Below the pieces are notes generated by a model. It ran no database searches, had not been told where the DNA came from, and worked only from the letters and a program-made list of their open reading frames with translations. DNA of 64,000 nt from JAQUBU01 sp036677685 (lineage in GTDB: Bacteria > Bacillota > Syntrophomonadia > Syntrophomonadales > Syntrophomonadaceae), in contig JAVBWA010000033.1 in assembly GCA_036677685.1 (NCBI GenBank), positions 62,001 through 126,000 on the forward strand, read 5' to 3'. This document shows, piece after piece, positions 33,409 through 42,163 of the stretch. The translations under genes were made by a program, and so were the position numbers. How positions within the stretch are numbered: position 1 is the first letter of the stretch; each line of letters begins with the position of its first letter.

Positions 33409-34788
33409 GTGAATTTAAGTTTATCCAAACCAGTTGATATGGGAAGCGGGTCTATTCCCCGGACAATTCTGGCTCTGGCTATTCCGGCCATGATGTCCAT
33501 GTTTTTTCAAAATCTTTATGCTCTTATCGATACTATGTTCATTTCCTGGCTGGGAACAGTGCCGCTGGCGGCTCAAGCTCTGTCCATACCGGTATTTTAT
33601 GTAGCTTTATCCCTTGGCAAAGGAGTGCAGGTCGGTACCGCTACATTGATAAGCCGTACCCGGGGGGAAAACAATCCGGAAAAAGCGGAGGCTTTGGCCA
33701 AGGCTGCTCTGCCTATTCTGCTTCTGGCCATGTTGCCGATATTCCTGCTCCTCATACCCGGTATTTGTAATGCCTTTTTCGGATTAATGGGCGCCAAGGG
33801 CGAAATGTTGAATCAGGTTTACAAGTATACATTTTGGCTGGTTCTCGGGTTCCCGGTAATGGCTTATGTAATGGTAGCCGAGGCTATATTTATGTCTCAT
33901 GGGGATACTTTTACTCCTATGAAAGCAATGCTGCTCGGCAACGGAGCCAATCTAATCCTAGCCCCGCTGCTGATGTTTGCCCTGAATTTTGGAATCGCCG
34001 GGGCATCTATGGCTATGCTGCTGGGACAAATACTATCAGCGATATATATCAGGGCCAAGCTAAAACAAAGCGGGCTGTTGGTGCCGACCCTCAGGTGGCA
34101 GCCGGAATTTACCAAGACATGGAAGGAGATTGGCAGATTAGGCGCATTTGTGGCCCTTACCTTTTTAATTAGCCCGGTAAGCTTATCGCTTATCAATGGG
34201 GTCTTGGCATCCTTTGGCGCAGCGCCGGTAGCTGCCTGGAATATTATGTCGAGACTGGAGATGCTGGGCCTGCTGCCCCTGAATGGTATGGCGGCTTCTA
34301 TGATTCCTTTTCTGTCATTTAATCTCGGGCAGTATAAATATCAGCGGATAAAGGAAGGCATAAAGTTCTTTTTTGTAGTGGCTGTGGTATTTGTGCTGCC
34401 AATGATGACTATATTCATATTGCTTCCGCAATATCTCATGCTGCCTTTCCAGTCCAGTACAGAGGTTATGGAACTTGGGAAACATGCTATACGTATTACG
34501 GCATATGGGCACATACTAGCGCCTGTTGAGCTGGCCTTATACAGCCTGGCGCAGGGTCTGCAAAAACCCTGGTATCCGATGTTTACTCTCGGTATGCGGG
34601 TAATCGTGCTGCGCTATACGTTGGCGCTTTACCTGGCTTCACGCTGGGGCGCTTTCGGGATTTACTGGTGCCAGCCGTTATCCATGGCTCTGGGTGCAAT
34701 TATATCATTTATTATATTGCGCAAACTCCTGCAAAAAGTCGAGGCTGCGATCAAAACTGCCGATGCCTGTGGGGCAGAAGTTATATAG
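33409..34788 (+). CDS. MATE-family efflux transporter
   Basis: A 459-residue protein with about 12 membrane helices in the MATE arrangement (two related halves), starting IPRTILALAIPAMMSMFFQN, with FISWLGTVPLAAQALSIP in helix 2 and QILSAIYIRAKLK at mid-chain. MATE pumps expel drugs or metabolites using H+ or Na+. GTG start after GGAGGG. It ends six bases before a convergent GNAT gene. The substrate is unknown. Confidence 0.85.
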   Translation: MNLSLSKPVDMGSGSIPRTILALAIPAMMSMFFQNLYALIDTMFISWLGTVPLAAQALSIPVFYVALSLGKGVQVGTATLISRTRGENNPEKAEALAKAALPILLLAMLPIFLLLIPGICNAFFGLMGAKGEMLNQVYKYTFWLVLGFPVMAYVMVAEAIFMSHGDTFTPMKAMLLGNGANLILAPLLMFALNFGIAGASMAMLLGQILSAIYIRAKLKQSGLLVPTLRWQPEFTKTWKEIGRLGAFVALTFLISPVSLSLINGVLASFGAAPVAAWNIMSRLEMLGLLPLNGMAASMIPFLSFNLGQYKYQRIKEGIKFFFVVAVVFVLPMMTIFILLPQYLMLPFQSSTEVMELGKHAIRITAYGHILAPVELALYSLAQGLQKPWYPMFTLGMRVIVLRYTLALYLASRWGAFGIYWCQPLSMALGAIISFIILRKLLQKVEAAIKTADACGAEVI

Positions 34789-34793
34789 TTTTA

Positions 34794-35660
34794 TTAACCA
34801 AGTTCAAGGCTGGTTACCCCGTAAATCCTCTGCAAATCAACTGGAGCAGGTTCTCCTTTATACATACGGGCGGTCTCAAAGACCACCTGCATGTTAAAAC
34901 GATTTGCCAATCCCAAAGCGGAACTGTTAGGCTCCGGAACATCGAGGAAAACCGGCTGACCGGCTAAAACCCTGCCCGTCAAGGCTTTAAACAGCGCTTC
35001 GGCAATATATTCCCCGTCGGCAAACAAGGGTCCGATTTTATAACCATTGCGGCAAGCCCGGATCACCCCGTAGCCTTTAAGCTGCCCATCGCTTATATAT
35101 CCCAGGGCGGCACCCTCGGCGGGGTTTATCCATCTCTCCAAAAACTCGGGCCGGGGAGCGGGAAACATTAGTTGGTCGTAGCTTAACAGCTCATTTAGAG
35201 GAAGCTCGGACAGATCGACTATTTCTTTTAATTGCTCCCGGTGGTAATCAATACTGGTTCCTTCAAAACGGAAATTCATATAATGGGTTTTAAAGCCTGA
35301 CTTAATATAATTATGCTGTTGGGCGAGTACCCCGTCCAATCCAATTACCCGGCTGCCCGTATATTCCAGGGCGGTTTTCCATAGTTGCATGCCATAACCC
35401 TGGCCCCGGTATTCCGGCTTTACAATATAAAACCCCATAAAACCGAAAGAGTCACCATAGCTTACCGCTGATATACACCCTATAGGCCGGCCCGCCAGTT
35501 CTCCTATGAAAAAGCCTTGCGGATCGCTGTGATAGAAGCAATCAGCGTCTCCCGACCCCGGATTCCAGCCTTCATCCGCCGCCCAATCTACAGCGGTTTG
35601 AACATCATCACGGCTCATCCGGCGAATTATATAGTTCTTGTTTGACATCATCAACACCAT
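34794..35660 (-). CDS. GNAT acetyltransferase (two-domain type)
   Basis: A 288-residue protein. The N-terminal half is a standard GNAT domain (GFYIVKPEYRGQGYGMQLWK carries the acetyl-CoA loop R-G-Q-G-Y-G). The second half resembles the C-terminal domain of the widespread two-domain GNAT proteins (RWINPAEGAALGYI; YKIGPLFADGEYIAEALF). The start could also be the ATG at 35651 or 35648, since the ribosome site is weak. It follows the YrdC-like gene by 13 bases. The acceptor cannot be inferred. Confidence 0.78.
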   Translation of the reverse strand: MVLMMSNKNYIIRRMSRDDVQTAVDWAADEGWNPGSGDADCFYHSDPQGFFIGELAGRPIGCISAVSYGDSFGFMGFYIVKPEYRGQGYGMQLWKTALEYTGSRVIGLDGVLAQQHNYIKSGFKTHYMNFRFEGTSIDYHREQLKEIVDLSELPLNELLSYDQLMFPAPRPEFLERWINPAEGAALGYISDGQLKGYGVIRACRNGYKIGPLFADGEYIAEALFKALTGRVLAGQPVFLDVPEPNSSALGLANRFNMQVVFETARMYKGEPAPVDLQRIYGVTSLELG

Positions 35661-35673
35661 ACTTTCTTAACAA

Positions 35674-36348
35674 TTACCTTAAGCCATGTTGAGCCAGGAT
35701 CTCCTGTATTTTCGTGAAAGGGAAATGCGGGGCTTCCCGTCTCGGCTCTACCGGCTCCAGCCTGATATCTATATGGGGACTGGGTTTATTGCCCCGGGCC
35801 GGCCCGCCGTCAAAATAAATATCCACATTATCACCGAAATAACTTATTGCTTCTGCTAGAGTGGTGGCGTCAGGCAGCCCTTTGAGGTTGGAAGAGCTTA
35901 TACCCAGAATGGTTTGACTGTGCTCATACAGGGTGCGTATTTCGCTGTCCTGAAAATAAACCACGATGGCATCGGAATTGGCGGCAGCAGCATCCAAAGG
36001 AGTATTTTGCTTCTTCTGCACGTAGAAGCTTACCGGCGAGGGACTGAAGATATCAATGATGCGCTGCTGGCGGTCGTTAATTTCGGCAAATTCCCCTATC
36101 CTGCTTTTGTCCATGACGATGGTTATAGGCTTGTCGGCCGGACTGTTGCGGATGGCTCTTAATTTTTCCAGGGCTTTTGCGTCATACGCATCACATACCA
36201 AAACATATATGGTCAGGGTTGGCACAACTACGATTTTGCCATCCCGGATAGCCTGACCGGCCAGCTTGAATTCCTCCGGGCCGGGTTTCAGGATTTGATA
36301 CTTTGGAATGGCGGGTTCGGTTCCTGCAGTGACTTCATAATTTGCCAT
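35674..36348 (-). CDS. Divergent YrdC/Sua5-like protein
   Basis: A 224-residue protein with the YrdC fold: AIRDGKIVVVPTLTIYVLVC aligns with the PTDTxYGL loop of threonylcarbamoyl-AMP synthase, then LRAIRNSPADKPITIVM, and GISSSNLKGLPDATT. True enzymes make the t6A tRNA precursor. Here the D of PTDT and the GL after Tyr are replaced, and the KxR part is altered, so it may have lost that role and bind another ligand. The genuine tsaC gene is presumably elsewhere. Probably in one transcript with the GNAT gene behind it. Confidence 0.65.
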   Translation of the reverse strand: MANYEVTAGTEPAIPKYQILKPGPEEFKLAGQAIRDGKIVVVPTLTIYVLVCDAYDAKALEKLRAIRNSPADKPITIVMDKSRIGEFAEINDRQQRIIDIFSPSPVSFYVQKKQNTPLDAAAANSDAIVVYFQDSEIRTLYEHSQTILGISSSNLKGLPDATTLAEAISYFGDNVDIYFDGGPARGNKPSPHIDIRLEPVEPRREAPHFPFTKIQEILAQHGLR

Positions 36349-36676
36349 AGTTATTAATCATTCCTTTCTGTCTGTTTTTACACTTATGTGACCGGTTCTA
36401 TTGGCCGGTGTCTCTTTGACTTTGATCCAGTCATCATTATTGGTTGCAATATCTGCTCAAGAGTAATTTTTCGCTAAATAACAAATATATCCTTTATTAT
36501 GTCAGAATTAGACAGGATTTTTTAACTGGAAATCGAAGTATTGAATTCAGAAGGTTTTAATTCCATAAGTTTTTTCTATCGGAGATTTTTAAGACCGGGT
36601 TAGGATATGGAGAACCTCTTATAAAACAGGTATTTCTGCTTGCGGGCGTATCACATGACTTAAGGAGTGAGGAAAA
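36349..36676. other. Intergenic region between divergent genes
   Basis: 328 bases without a gene. A short hairpin (ACCGGTTCTATTGGCCGGT) lies at about 36391-36409. The stretch 36460-36560 is AT-rich and probably holds promoters, though no box is convincing. GGAG at 36665 serves the nucleotidase gene. Confidence 0.4.
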
Positions 36677-38626
36677 ATGCGGCGAAAATTTGCAGTACTT
36701 ATTATGGGAGTTTTAATCGGCCTTTTTATGGCGGGCTCCGCTCTGGCTGCGGAGCGGCCTGTCAGCATCCGGTTAAACAACCGGGTAATCAACTTTAAAG
36801 AAGCCCCGGTAGTGGAAAACGGCCGGTGTATGGCGGCCTTGAGACCGCTTGTGGAAGCTATGGGAGCCCAGCTGACGTGGGATCGGCAAACCGGTGCTGC
36901 AACTGCTTACCTGCCCGGCGTTACACTGACGCTTGTTCCTGATAAATCTGCAGCCAGGGTGGATGGCCGCGATATTTCATTGCCGGTGGCTCCGGCCAAT
37001 AAAAATGGAGTGCTGCTTGTACCCCTGCGGGCTGTAGCCGATATTTGCAATATTTGTATCAGTTGGGATGGTTCCACTTCAAGTATTGACCTTTATCCCA
37101 GTGATCCGGAGGCTGTCTACCCGGATTTGATTGCTCTGGATATTTTAAGTGTAAACGATTTTCATGGAGCACTACTGGAAGATGGCAAAAATCCGGGGGC
37201 TAGTAAATTGGGGAAATGGCTACAGGACGAAGAAACCAAAAACCCTGACGGGACATTGGTTTTGTCGGCCGGTGACATGTCCCAGGGCAGCATTGATTCC
37301 AACTTGCTATACGGAAAAACGGTAATCGAAATCATGAACCAAATCGGTTTTGACGCTATGGCAGTCGGCAACCACGAATTCGATTGGGGACTGGATAAGT
37401 TGCAGGAGCAAGCTGCCGCTTCCCGGTTTCCGATTCTGACTGCCAATATAACGGATAAGCAAAGCGGCGGGAACCTGGCCGGTACCAAACCATGGGTTAT
37501 AGTAGAGAAGAAAGGTGTAAAAATCGGGATTATCGGCTTAAGCACTAAAGAAATAGTTACCAAAGTCAATCCCAAAGTCATTTCTGCCTACAATGTTAAT
37601 GAGCCGGTAGTGACCGTTAACCGTCTGGTACCGGAACTTAAAAAGCAGGGAGCGCAAATAATCCTGGTCTTGGGGCATTTAGGCGGATACCCGGATAAGG
37701 ATAATACCGACATTACCGGCGAAGTAACGGAATTGGCCAACGGTATTACCGGTGTAAATGCTCTGCTGACCGGGCACACTCATCAAAAAATGGCCGGCTA
37801 TATAAACGGCATACCTGTTGTGCAGGCTTACTATAACGGCCGGGCAGCGGGTAAAGTTGCCCTGAAATATTCGCCCCAGGCCAAAAAAGTAGTTTCCGCA
37901 GTTCCCACCGTAATTAATTTGCCCACCCCCGGTCTGACTGAGGATGCCGCGATAAAAGCGGTGATTAACGCTGATCAAAAGGAAATAGCGGCGGTCAAGA
38001 ACGAGGTGATCGGCAAGGCCGTCGGAGATCTGTGGCATCAGAAAGAGCAAGTTTCGGTGCTTGGTCAATGGGTTGCCGATATAATGCGCCGGCAAACCAA
38101 CGCTGACTTCGCTTTTCAAAACGGCGGGGGACTGAGAACCGATATTCCGGCCGGGGATGTAAGCGTGGGTAAGCTGTGGGAAGTGATACCTTTCGATAAT
38201 ACCCTTATCCAAATGGATTTGCAGGGCAGTCAAGTTCTGTCAATCCTGCAGCATGGTATCAATAATCCCAATATCGGCAGTATACAATACTCGGGTATGA
38301 AGGTTGTGTACGACTTAAACAGCAAAAGTATTACGGGAGTCACTCTGCCGGATGGCAGTATGTTAAACCCGGAAAAGACTTACCGGGTGGTTACCAATGA
38401 TTTCATGGCCGAAGGCGGGGATGGCTACAGCATGTTCCGGGAGGGGAAAAATACTGGCGATACCCACCTATTGGTCAGAGACCTGCTCATAGAAGCGGTT
38501 AAGAAAATTAAAACCCTCGATTTCAAAGGTGACGATCGCTTCCAGGTTACCGGCGTCCAAGCACCACCGGCAGCCTCTTTGAATAAATATCAGTACAACG
38601 AGGCCCTTCTTGATCCGGCGGCTTAA
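36677..38626 (+). CDS. Secreted 5'-nucleotidase/2',3'-cyclic phosphodiesterase with stalk domain
   Basis: A 649-residue protein. It has a signal peptide (VLIGLFMAGSALAA), a copper-amine-oxidase-N-type stalk domain (~25-140: MAALRPLVEAMGAQLTWDR; VLLVPLRAVADICN), a metallophosphatase domain (~155-420) with metal motifs ILSVNDFHG, LSAGDMSQGS, AVGNHEFDWG and LLTGHTHQK, and the 5'-nucleotidase C-terminal domain (~435-630: FQNGGGLRTDIPAGDVS). It would strip phosphate from nucleotides outside the cell. The same stalk type occurs on the M3 peptidase at 22647-24989. All catalytic residues look intact. Confidence 0.87.
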   Translation: MRRKFAVLIMGVLIGLFMAGSALAAERPVSIRLNNRVINFKEAPVVENGRCMAALRPLVEAMGAQLTWDRQTGAATAYLPGVTLTLVPDKSAARVDGRDISLPVAPANKNGVLLVPLRAVADICNICISWDGSTSSIDLYPSDPEAVYPDLIALDILSVNDFHGALLEDGKNPGASKLGKWLQDEETKNPDGTLVLSAGDMSQGSIDSNLLYGKTVIEIMNQIGFDAMAVGNHEFDWGLDKLQEQAAASRFPILTANITDKQSGGNLAGTKPWVIVEKKGVKIGIIGLSTKEIVTKVNPKVISAYNVNEPVVTVNRLVPELKKQGAQIILVLGHLGGYPDKDNTDITGEVTELANGITGVNALLTGHTHQKMAGYINGIPVVQAYYNGRAAGKVALKYSPQAKKVVSAVPTVINLPTPGLTEDAAIKAVINADQKEIAAVKNEVIGKAVGDLWHQKEQVSVLGQWVADIMRRQTNADFAFQNGGGLRTDIPAGDVSVGKLWEVIPFDNTLIQMDLQGSQVLSILQHGINNPNIGSIQYSGMKVVYDLNSKSITGVTLPDGSMLNPEKTYRVVTNDFMAEGGDGYSMFREGKNTGDTHLLVRDLLIEAVKKIKTLDFKGDDRFQVTGVQAPPAASLNKYQYNEALLDPAA

Positions 38627-38648
38627 CGACTGCGGTGCAGGGAGGCAT

Positions 38649-38668
38649 GGGGACGGTTCTTTTGCCTG
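38649..38668. repeat. GGGGACGGTTCTTTTGCC repeat copy
   Basis: GGGGACGGTTCTTTTGCCTG lies just after the nucleotidase stop and matches 17458, 20171 and 54444. Its GGGGACG end is shared with the long palindrome at 13637. Confidence 0.5.
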
Positions 38669-38762
38669 CCCGGAGGATTAGCCTTTAAGTGGAAATGAGA
38701 TGGACGGCTGGCCTTAATACTATAGGGGCCAAGGGGATGTTCCCGGTAAGACCTTCGCTATT

Positions 38763-39278
38763 CTATTCCATTTTTATCATCATTCTCTGCAATTTCTGTA
38801 AACGACTGCTGATAGAAGCGAGCAAGCCAATACCTATTTCGGGGTAGAGCCGGATCAGCCGTTTGAGGTCTTCCCCGTCTATGGTAAGAATTTTTGCCTT
38901 TCCCATGATAATCTGGGCCGATACCGACGAAGGGCTGCCCGTGAATATGCTTTCTTCCCCCAAACAATCGGGTTCGGTCAGTACACCCAGAGAACCCTGC
39001 TGATCTCCGGAAAGATGAGCACTCAACTCAATGCATCCCTGCATAATTATATAAAGATTATGGTTTTGTGTACCTTCTTCAATAAGTATGGTTTCATCCG
39101 GAAAGTGTTCCTCGCTGCTGATCCTGGTAATTAAGCTTAACTCTGAGATTCCCAATTGGGAAAATAACGGGACCTTTTTTAGAAACGCCATTTGCTCAAT
39201 CATTGCGTTCATATTTTGCAGTGAGTCCGTCTCTTCCGCCCCTTCAACCCGAGTGCCGGGGTTTTTATAATTCTCCAT
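38763..39278 (-). CDS. Cyclic-nucleotide-binding-domain protein
   Basis: A 171-residue protein: a ~40-residue N-terminus followed by a cNMP-binding domain (FLKKVPLFSQLGISELSLIT; ETILIEEGTQNHNLYIIMQG; LGEESIFTGSP) and a C-terminal helix, with no DNA-binding domain. It matches the C-terminal domain of the gene at 1-2592. It begins directly after the stop of the HEAT/membrane protein gene, so together the two genes equal the fused paralogue. Ligand unknown; the arginine usual for cAMP binding is not obvious. Confidence 0.8.
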   Translation of the reverse strand: MENYKNPGTRVEGAEETDSLQNMNAMIEQMAFLKKVPLFSQLGISELSLITRISSEEHFPDETILIEEGTQNHNLYIIMQGCIELSAHLSGDQQGSLGVLTEPDCLGEESIFTGSPSSVSAQIIMGKAKILTIDGEDLKRLIRLYPEIGIGLLASISSRLQKLQRMMIKME

Positions 39279-41849
39279 TCAGGCATCTCCTTTCTCAAAA
39301 TGGGTGACAGCGTAGTTGGCAAACCGGTTTAACCAGGGATCAGGAAAAGCCGGAATGGAGTCCTTGAGGCTTTGGATAGGCGGTACCTGCGGTTCTGCCA
39401 ATACCGGCGGATCCCGGTACAATACGCGCAGCATTTCTACGATCAAGGTATGGCGACGGGAAAATTCGGATAATATTTCAATGGCTTGTTCACGCTTATC
39501 CCCGGCAGGGTTAGCCTTTAATGATTCTTTAAGTCGGTCCAAAAGCAGTGGATCAATGGAGATGGACAGAGCTTTCCAGCAAGCCTCTTCGATACGTTCA
39601 TAATTCTCCCGCAGGCGGAGCCGGTATAAGCCGGCCAAATCATGGACCCTCTCTTTTTCCAGGAGCAACGGTACCGTCCTTATCCTATAAAAGCCGTTTA
39701 GCTTCATAGTGCAACTTTGATATAGACGCATCACCAGTTCATGATTCTTGTCCAAAGAGGAGAGACTGACCACACTGAGGTACCAAATATCAATATCGTT
39801 ATTATCGAGGTTTTTGCTTAGCTCCGGAATAGCTGCATGGCCCATCTCAATTAAGGCGTTTTCAATGCTTTTTCGGAGTTCGCGATCAGCATGGGGATAG
39901 AATTCCAGCAGCAGGGGAAGGGACTCCAGGAAGCCGAGCACCCCCAGGCATTCAACTGCTGCGATTCGTATTCTTGACGATAGTTCCTGGTTTAGCATAG
40001 CCACAATTTGGGGAGCATACTGCCGCATTCGCAGCTCTCTAACCGCCCGGCACGCCTGAAAACGATTCTCATCATCTCCCTTCAGCATAGTTTGAATTTG
40101 TGCTGTTAGCTGATTTTGCAGGGTCAGATCTGAATTATCGTATAAGGCCATAATAACCTCCGAGATTACCAGAGGACTGGTATCATGAAGCATTTCGGAA
40201 ATCAATTGCCTGAGCTGCGGATCGTTCTTTAAAATTCTTTTTAATTGGCGAATCGCCGTACTCCGGATTTCCGGCTCGGTATCCTGGAGGGCATGGACCA
40301 AGATGTCCTCCGATGCTTCTTTGTACTTCAGAATTGCTTGAAATGCCAAATGTCTCAGCCAAGGGTCGGGATGCGACAGAAACGGTTGCAGAGCGGTAAA
40401 AAGCATCTCATGATTAATGTGTACACTTAGTTCCAGTGCAACTGATGCTTTGGCCGGATTGGTGCTCTGCAAGGCGTCAAGAATCGGGCCGATATCGCTT
40501 TTACCCAGCAATTTGCCGGGAGCGAAATCATTTAGATCAAGAGTGCCTATAGCGTGGCTTTCCAGACTGCCCAGCAATGTAGATAAATACAAATGCTTTT
40601 GCCTGCCGGTAAGGTAGAAATAAGCTGCCCCGAGAAGGATTCCTGCTATTGACAGCACGGTCAAAGAAGTCATTCCGCTGGAATGCAGACCGGTAATTGC
40701 TGCACTGATTAGTTTCCCGCCCGCATTGATGCTGCCGGCAAAAAACAGGCTGGCTCCGGCTCGCTGTTCAAGCGGCAGGAGTTTGTAGAATAGCTGGCTG
40801 ATGGGCGGAAGCAGGGTGAAGGACAGTATATCCAGCATCAAATCGCCCACCGCAAAAAACTCCAAAGCCCATGGGCTTTGCGTCATAAAACCTGTTCCCG
40901 CAAATAAAATGAATACGGTGAATCCCATGAGAAAAACCGTATTACCAATTCCTACAGCGTTTATAAGGCGGTTCAGGAACAAACCAACCATAAATGAGCA
41001 AACATAAACTACCGCGGTAAACAGGCTGAAATACTGGGTCATAGCATCACTAACCGGGTATCTGGCCGCCATGAACAGAAAAAATTCATAATCAAGCACA
41101 TAAAATAAACTTAATAAAAGAACAAAACTTAACAGCGAAATTTTAAAGAAAGGAGAAAGCCAAATGGTTTTGATTACCCTACTCATCGGAGCTCCATGTT
41201 TATTACCGTCTTCAAGACCTTCCACTAAAAAATAATGGGAGGTGAGCCGGCGCCAATGGAATAGGCAAACCAACAATAGGGCAGGCACGAACAGGAAAAG
41301 TAATTCGGTACCGCAGCCTTGAAAATAAACGGGCAAGATGCGTCCCAATAGGCCGGCCAGAATCGCTCCCAGGGTAAAGAGCGCTCCGAGAAAGGGGAAA
41401 ATACGCTTGGCCTGCTGCAACGAGCAAATGCCTTCGCCTAATGTCCACAACAGGGGAACAAGTATACGCAACAGGATATTGACTATTATGAAGAGCAGAG
41501 GATAGAATACCTTGCACTGCAAATCCAGCCCGAGCATAAGCAGGATGCAAAGCGCACAGACCAAAACGCCAAACATTATGATCAAATATAGTGCTTTTAG
41601 GAAGGCCCCCCTCATCAACTTCCGGCTGAAATAACTGAACATCCATAGCTGAAGAGGTAAAATGCCGGCTTCCAGCAGATACATTAAAGGCAGGTAGGCA
41701 ACTCCAAAACGGGAGATAAATAGACTTTGGACGGAAATAATGCCGGCAATATAAGCTAAACCGGTCAGCAAAAAAATAGGACCTAACTGTAAGAGCTTTT
41801 CACTGTCTCCGGACTGAATGCCAAGCACCTTATTAATATGGTTGACCAT
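39279..41849 (-). CDS. MFS/NTT-like membrane protein with HEAT repeats
   Basis: An 856-residue protein. Residues ~15-415 form about 12 hydrophobic helices resembling nucleotide-transporter/MFS proteins (LEAGILPLQLWMFSYFSRKL; GEGICSLQQAKRIFPFLGAL). Residues ~450-830 form HEAT repeats (HPDPWLRHLAFQAILKY; DTEPEIRSTAIRQLKRIL). It is a full-length view of the family to which the truncated gene at the left edge belongs. The cNMP domain is encoded by the following gene. I infer a membrane sensor/regulator; transport is not proven. Confidence 0.8.
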   Translation of the reverse strand: MVNHINKVLGIQSGDSEKLLQLGPIFLLTGLAYIAGIISVQSLFISRFGVAYLPLMYLLEAGILPLQLWMFSYFSRKLMRGAFLKALYLIIMFGVLVCALCILLMLGLDLQCKVFYPLLFIIVNILLRILVPLLWTLGEGICSLQQAKRIFPFLGALFTLGAILAGLLGRILPVYFQGCGTELLFLFVPALLLVCLFHWRRLTSHYFLVEGLEDGNKHGAPMSRVIKTIWLSPFFKISLLSFVLLLSLFYVLDYEFFLFMAARYPVSDAMTQYFSLFTAVVYVCSFMVGLFLNRLINAVGIGNTVFLMGFTVFILFAGTGFMTQSPWALEFFAVGDLMLDILSFTLLPPISQLFYKLLPLEQRAGASLFFAGSINAGGKLISAAITGLHSSGMTSLTVLSIAGILLGAAYFYLTGRQKHLYLSTLLGSLESHAIGTLDLNDFAPGKLLGKSDIGPILDALQSTNPAKASVALELSVHINHEMLFTALQPFLSHPDPWLRHLAFQAILKYKEASEDILVHALQDTEPEIRSTAIRQLKRILKNDPQLRQLISEMLHDTSPLVISEVIMALYDNSDLTLQNQLTAQIQTMLKGDDENRFQACRAVRELRMRQYAPQIVAMLNQELSSRIRIAAVECLGVLGFLESLPLLLEFYPHADRELRKSIENALIEMGHAAIPELSKNLDNNDIDIWYLSVVSLSSLDKNHELVMRLYQSCTMKLNGFYRIRTVPLLLEKERVHDLAGLYRLRLRENYERIEEACWKALSISIDPLLLDRLKESLKANPAGDKREQAIEILSEFSRRHTLIVEMLRVLYRDPPVLAEPQVPPIQSLKDSIPAFPDPWLNRFANYAVTHFEKGDA

Positions 41850-42163
41850 AAGGGTATGTCTCCTTCAGGGTCTAGGCGACGCTAACCCATTTTGAATGAA
41901 CTTGAAAAATAAGACTGCTAACATTTATATTAGCATAAATTGCCGCATATCTATATCAAACCAACATTTAGGAGACATTGTTTGCTATAATCTGACTAAG
42001 TTCTTTGCAGCCTGCGGAGATATTTCCTTAATGACCGTATCCTTTTAAAATTGAAAATGTCATCCGGCCTGGATCATTGGGGGATGGTGCTGTTTTAAAA
42101 GCTCAAGGAGACATCTTGTATTGAATTAGGGGCAGAGTTTTAGGATTATCAATAAGAGGCATT
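41850..42163. other. Intergenic region between divergent genes
   Basis: 314 bases without a coding frame I trust. It should contain the promoters for the HEAT protein (leftward) and the MATE-HATPase gene (rightward). The part 41900-41960 is AT-rich. No operator or RNA element was recognised. Confidence 0.4.
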
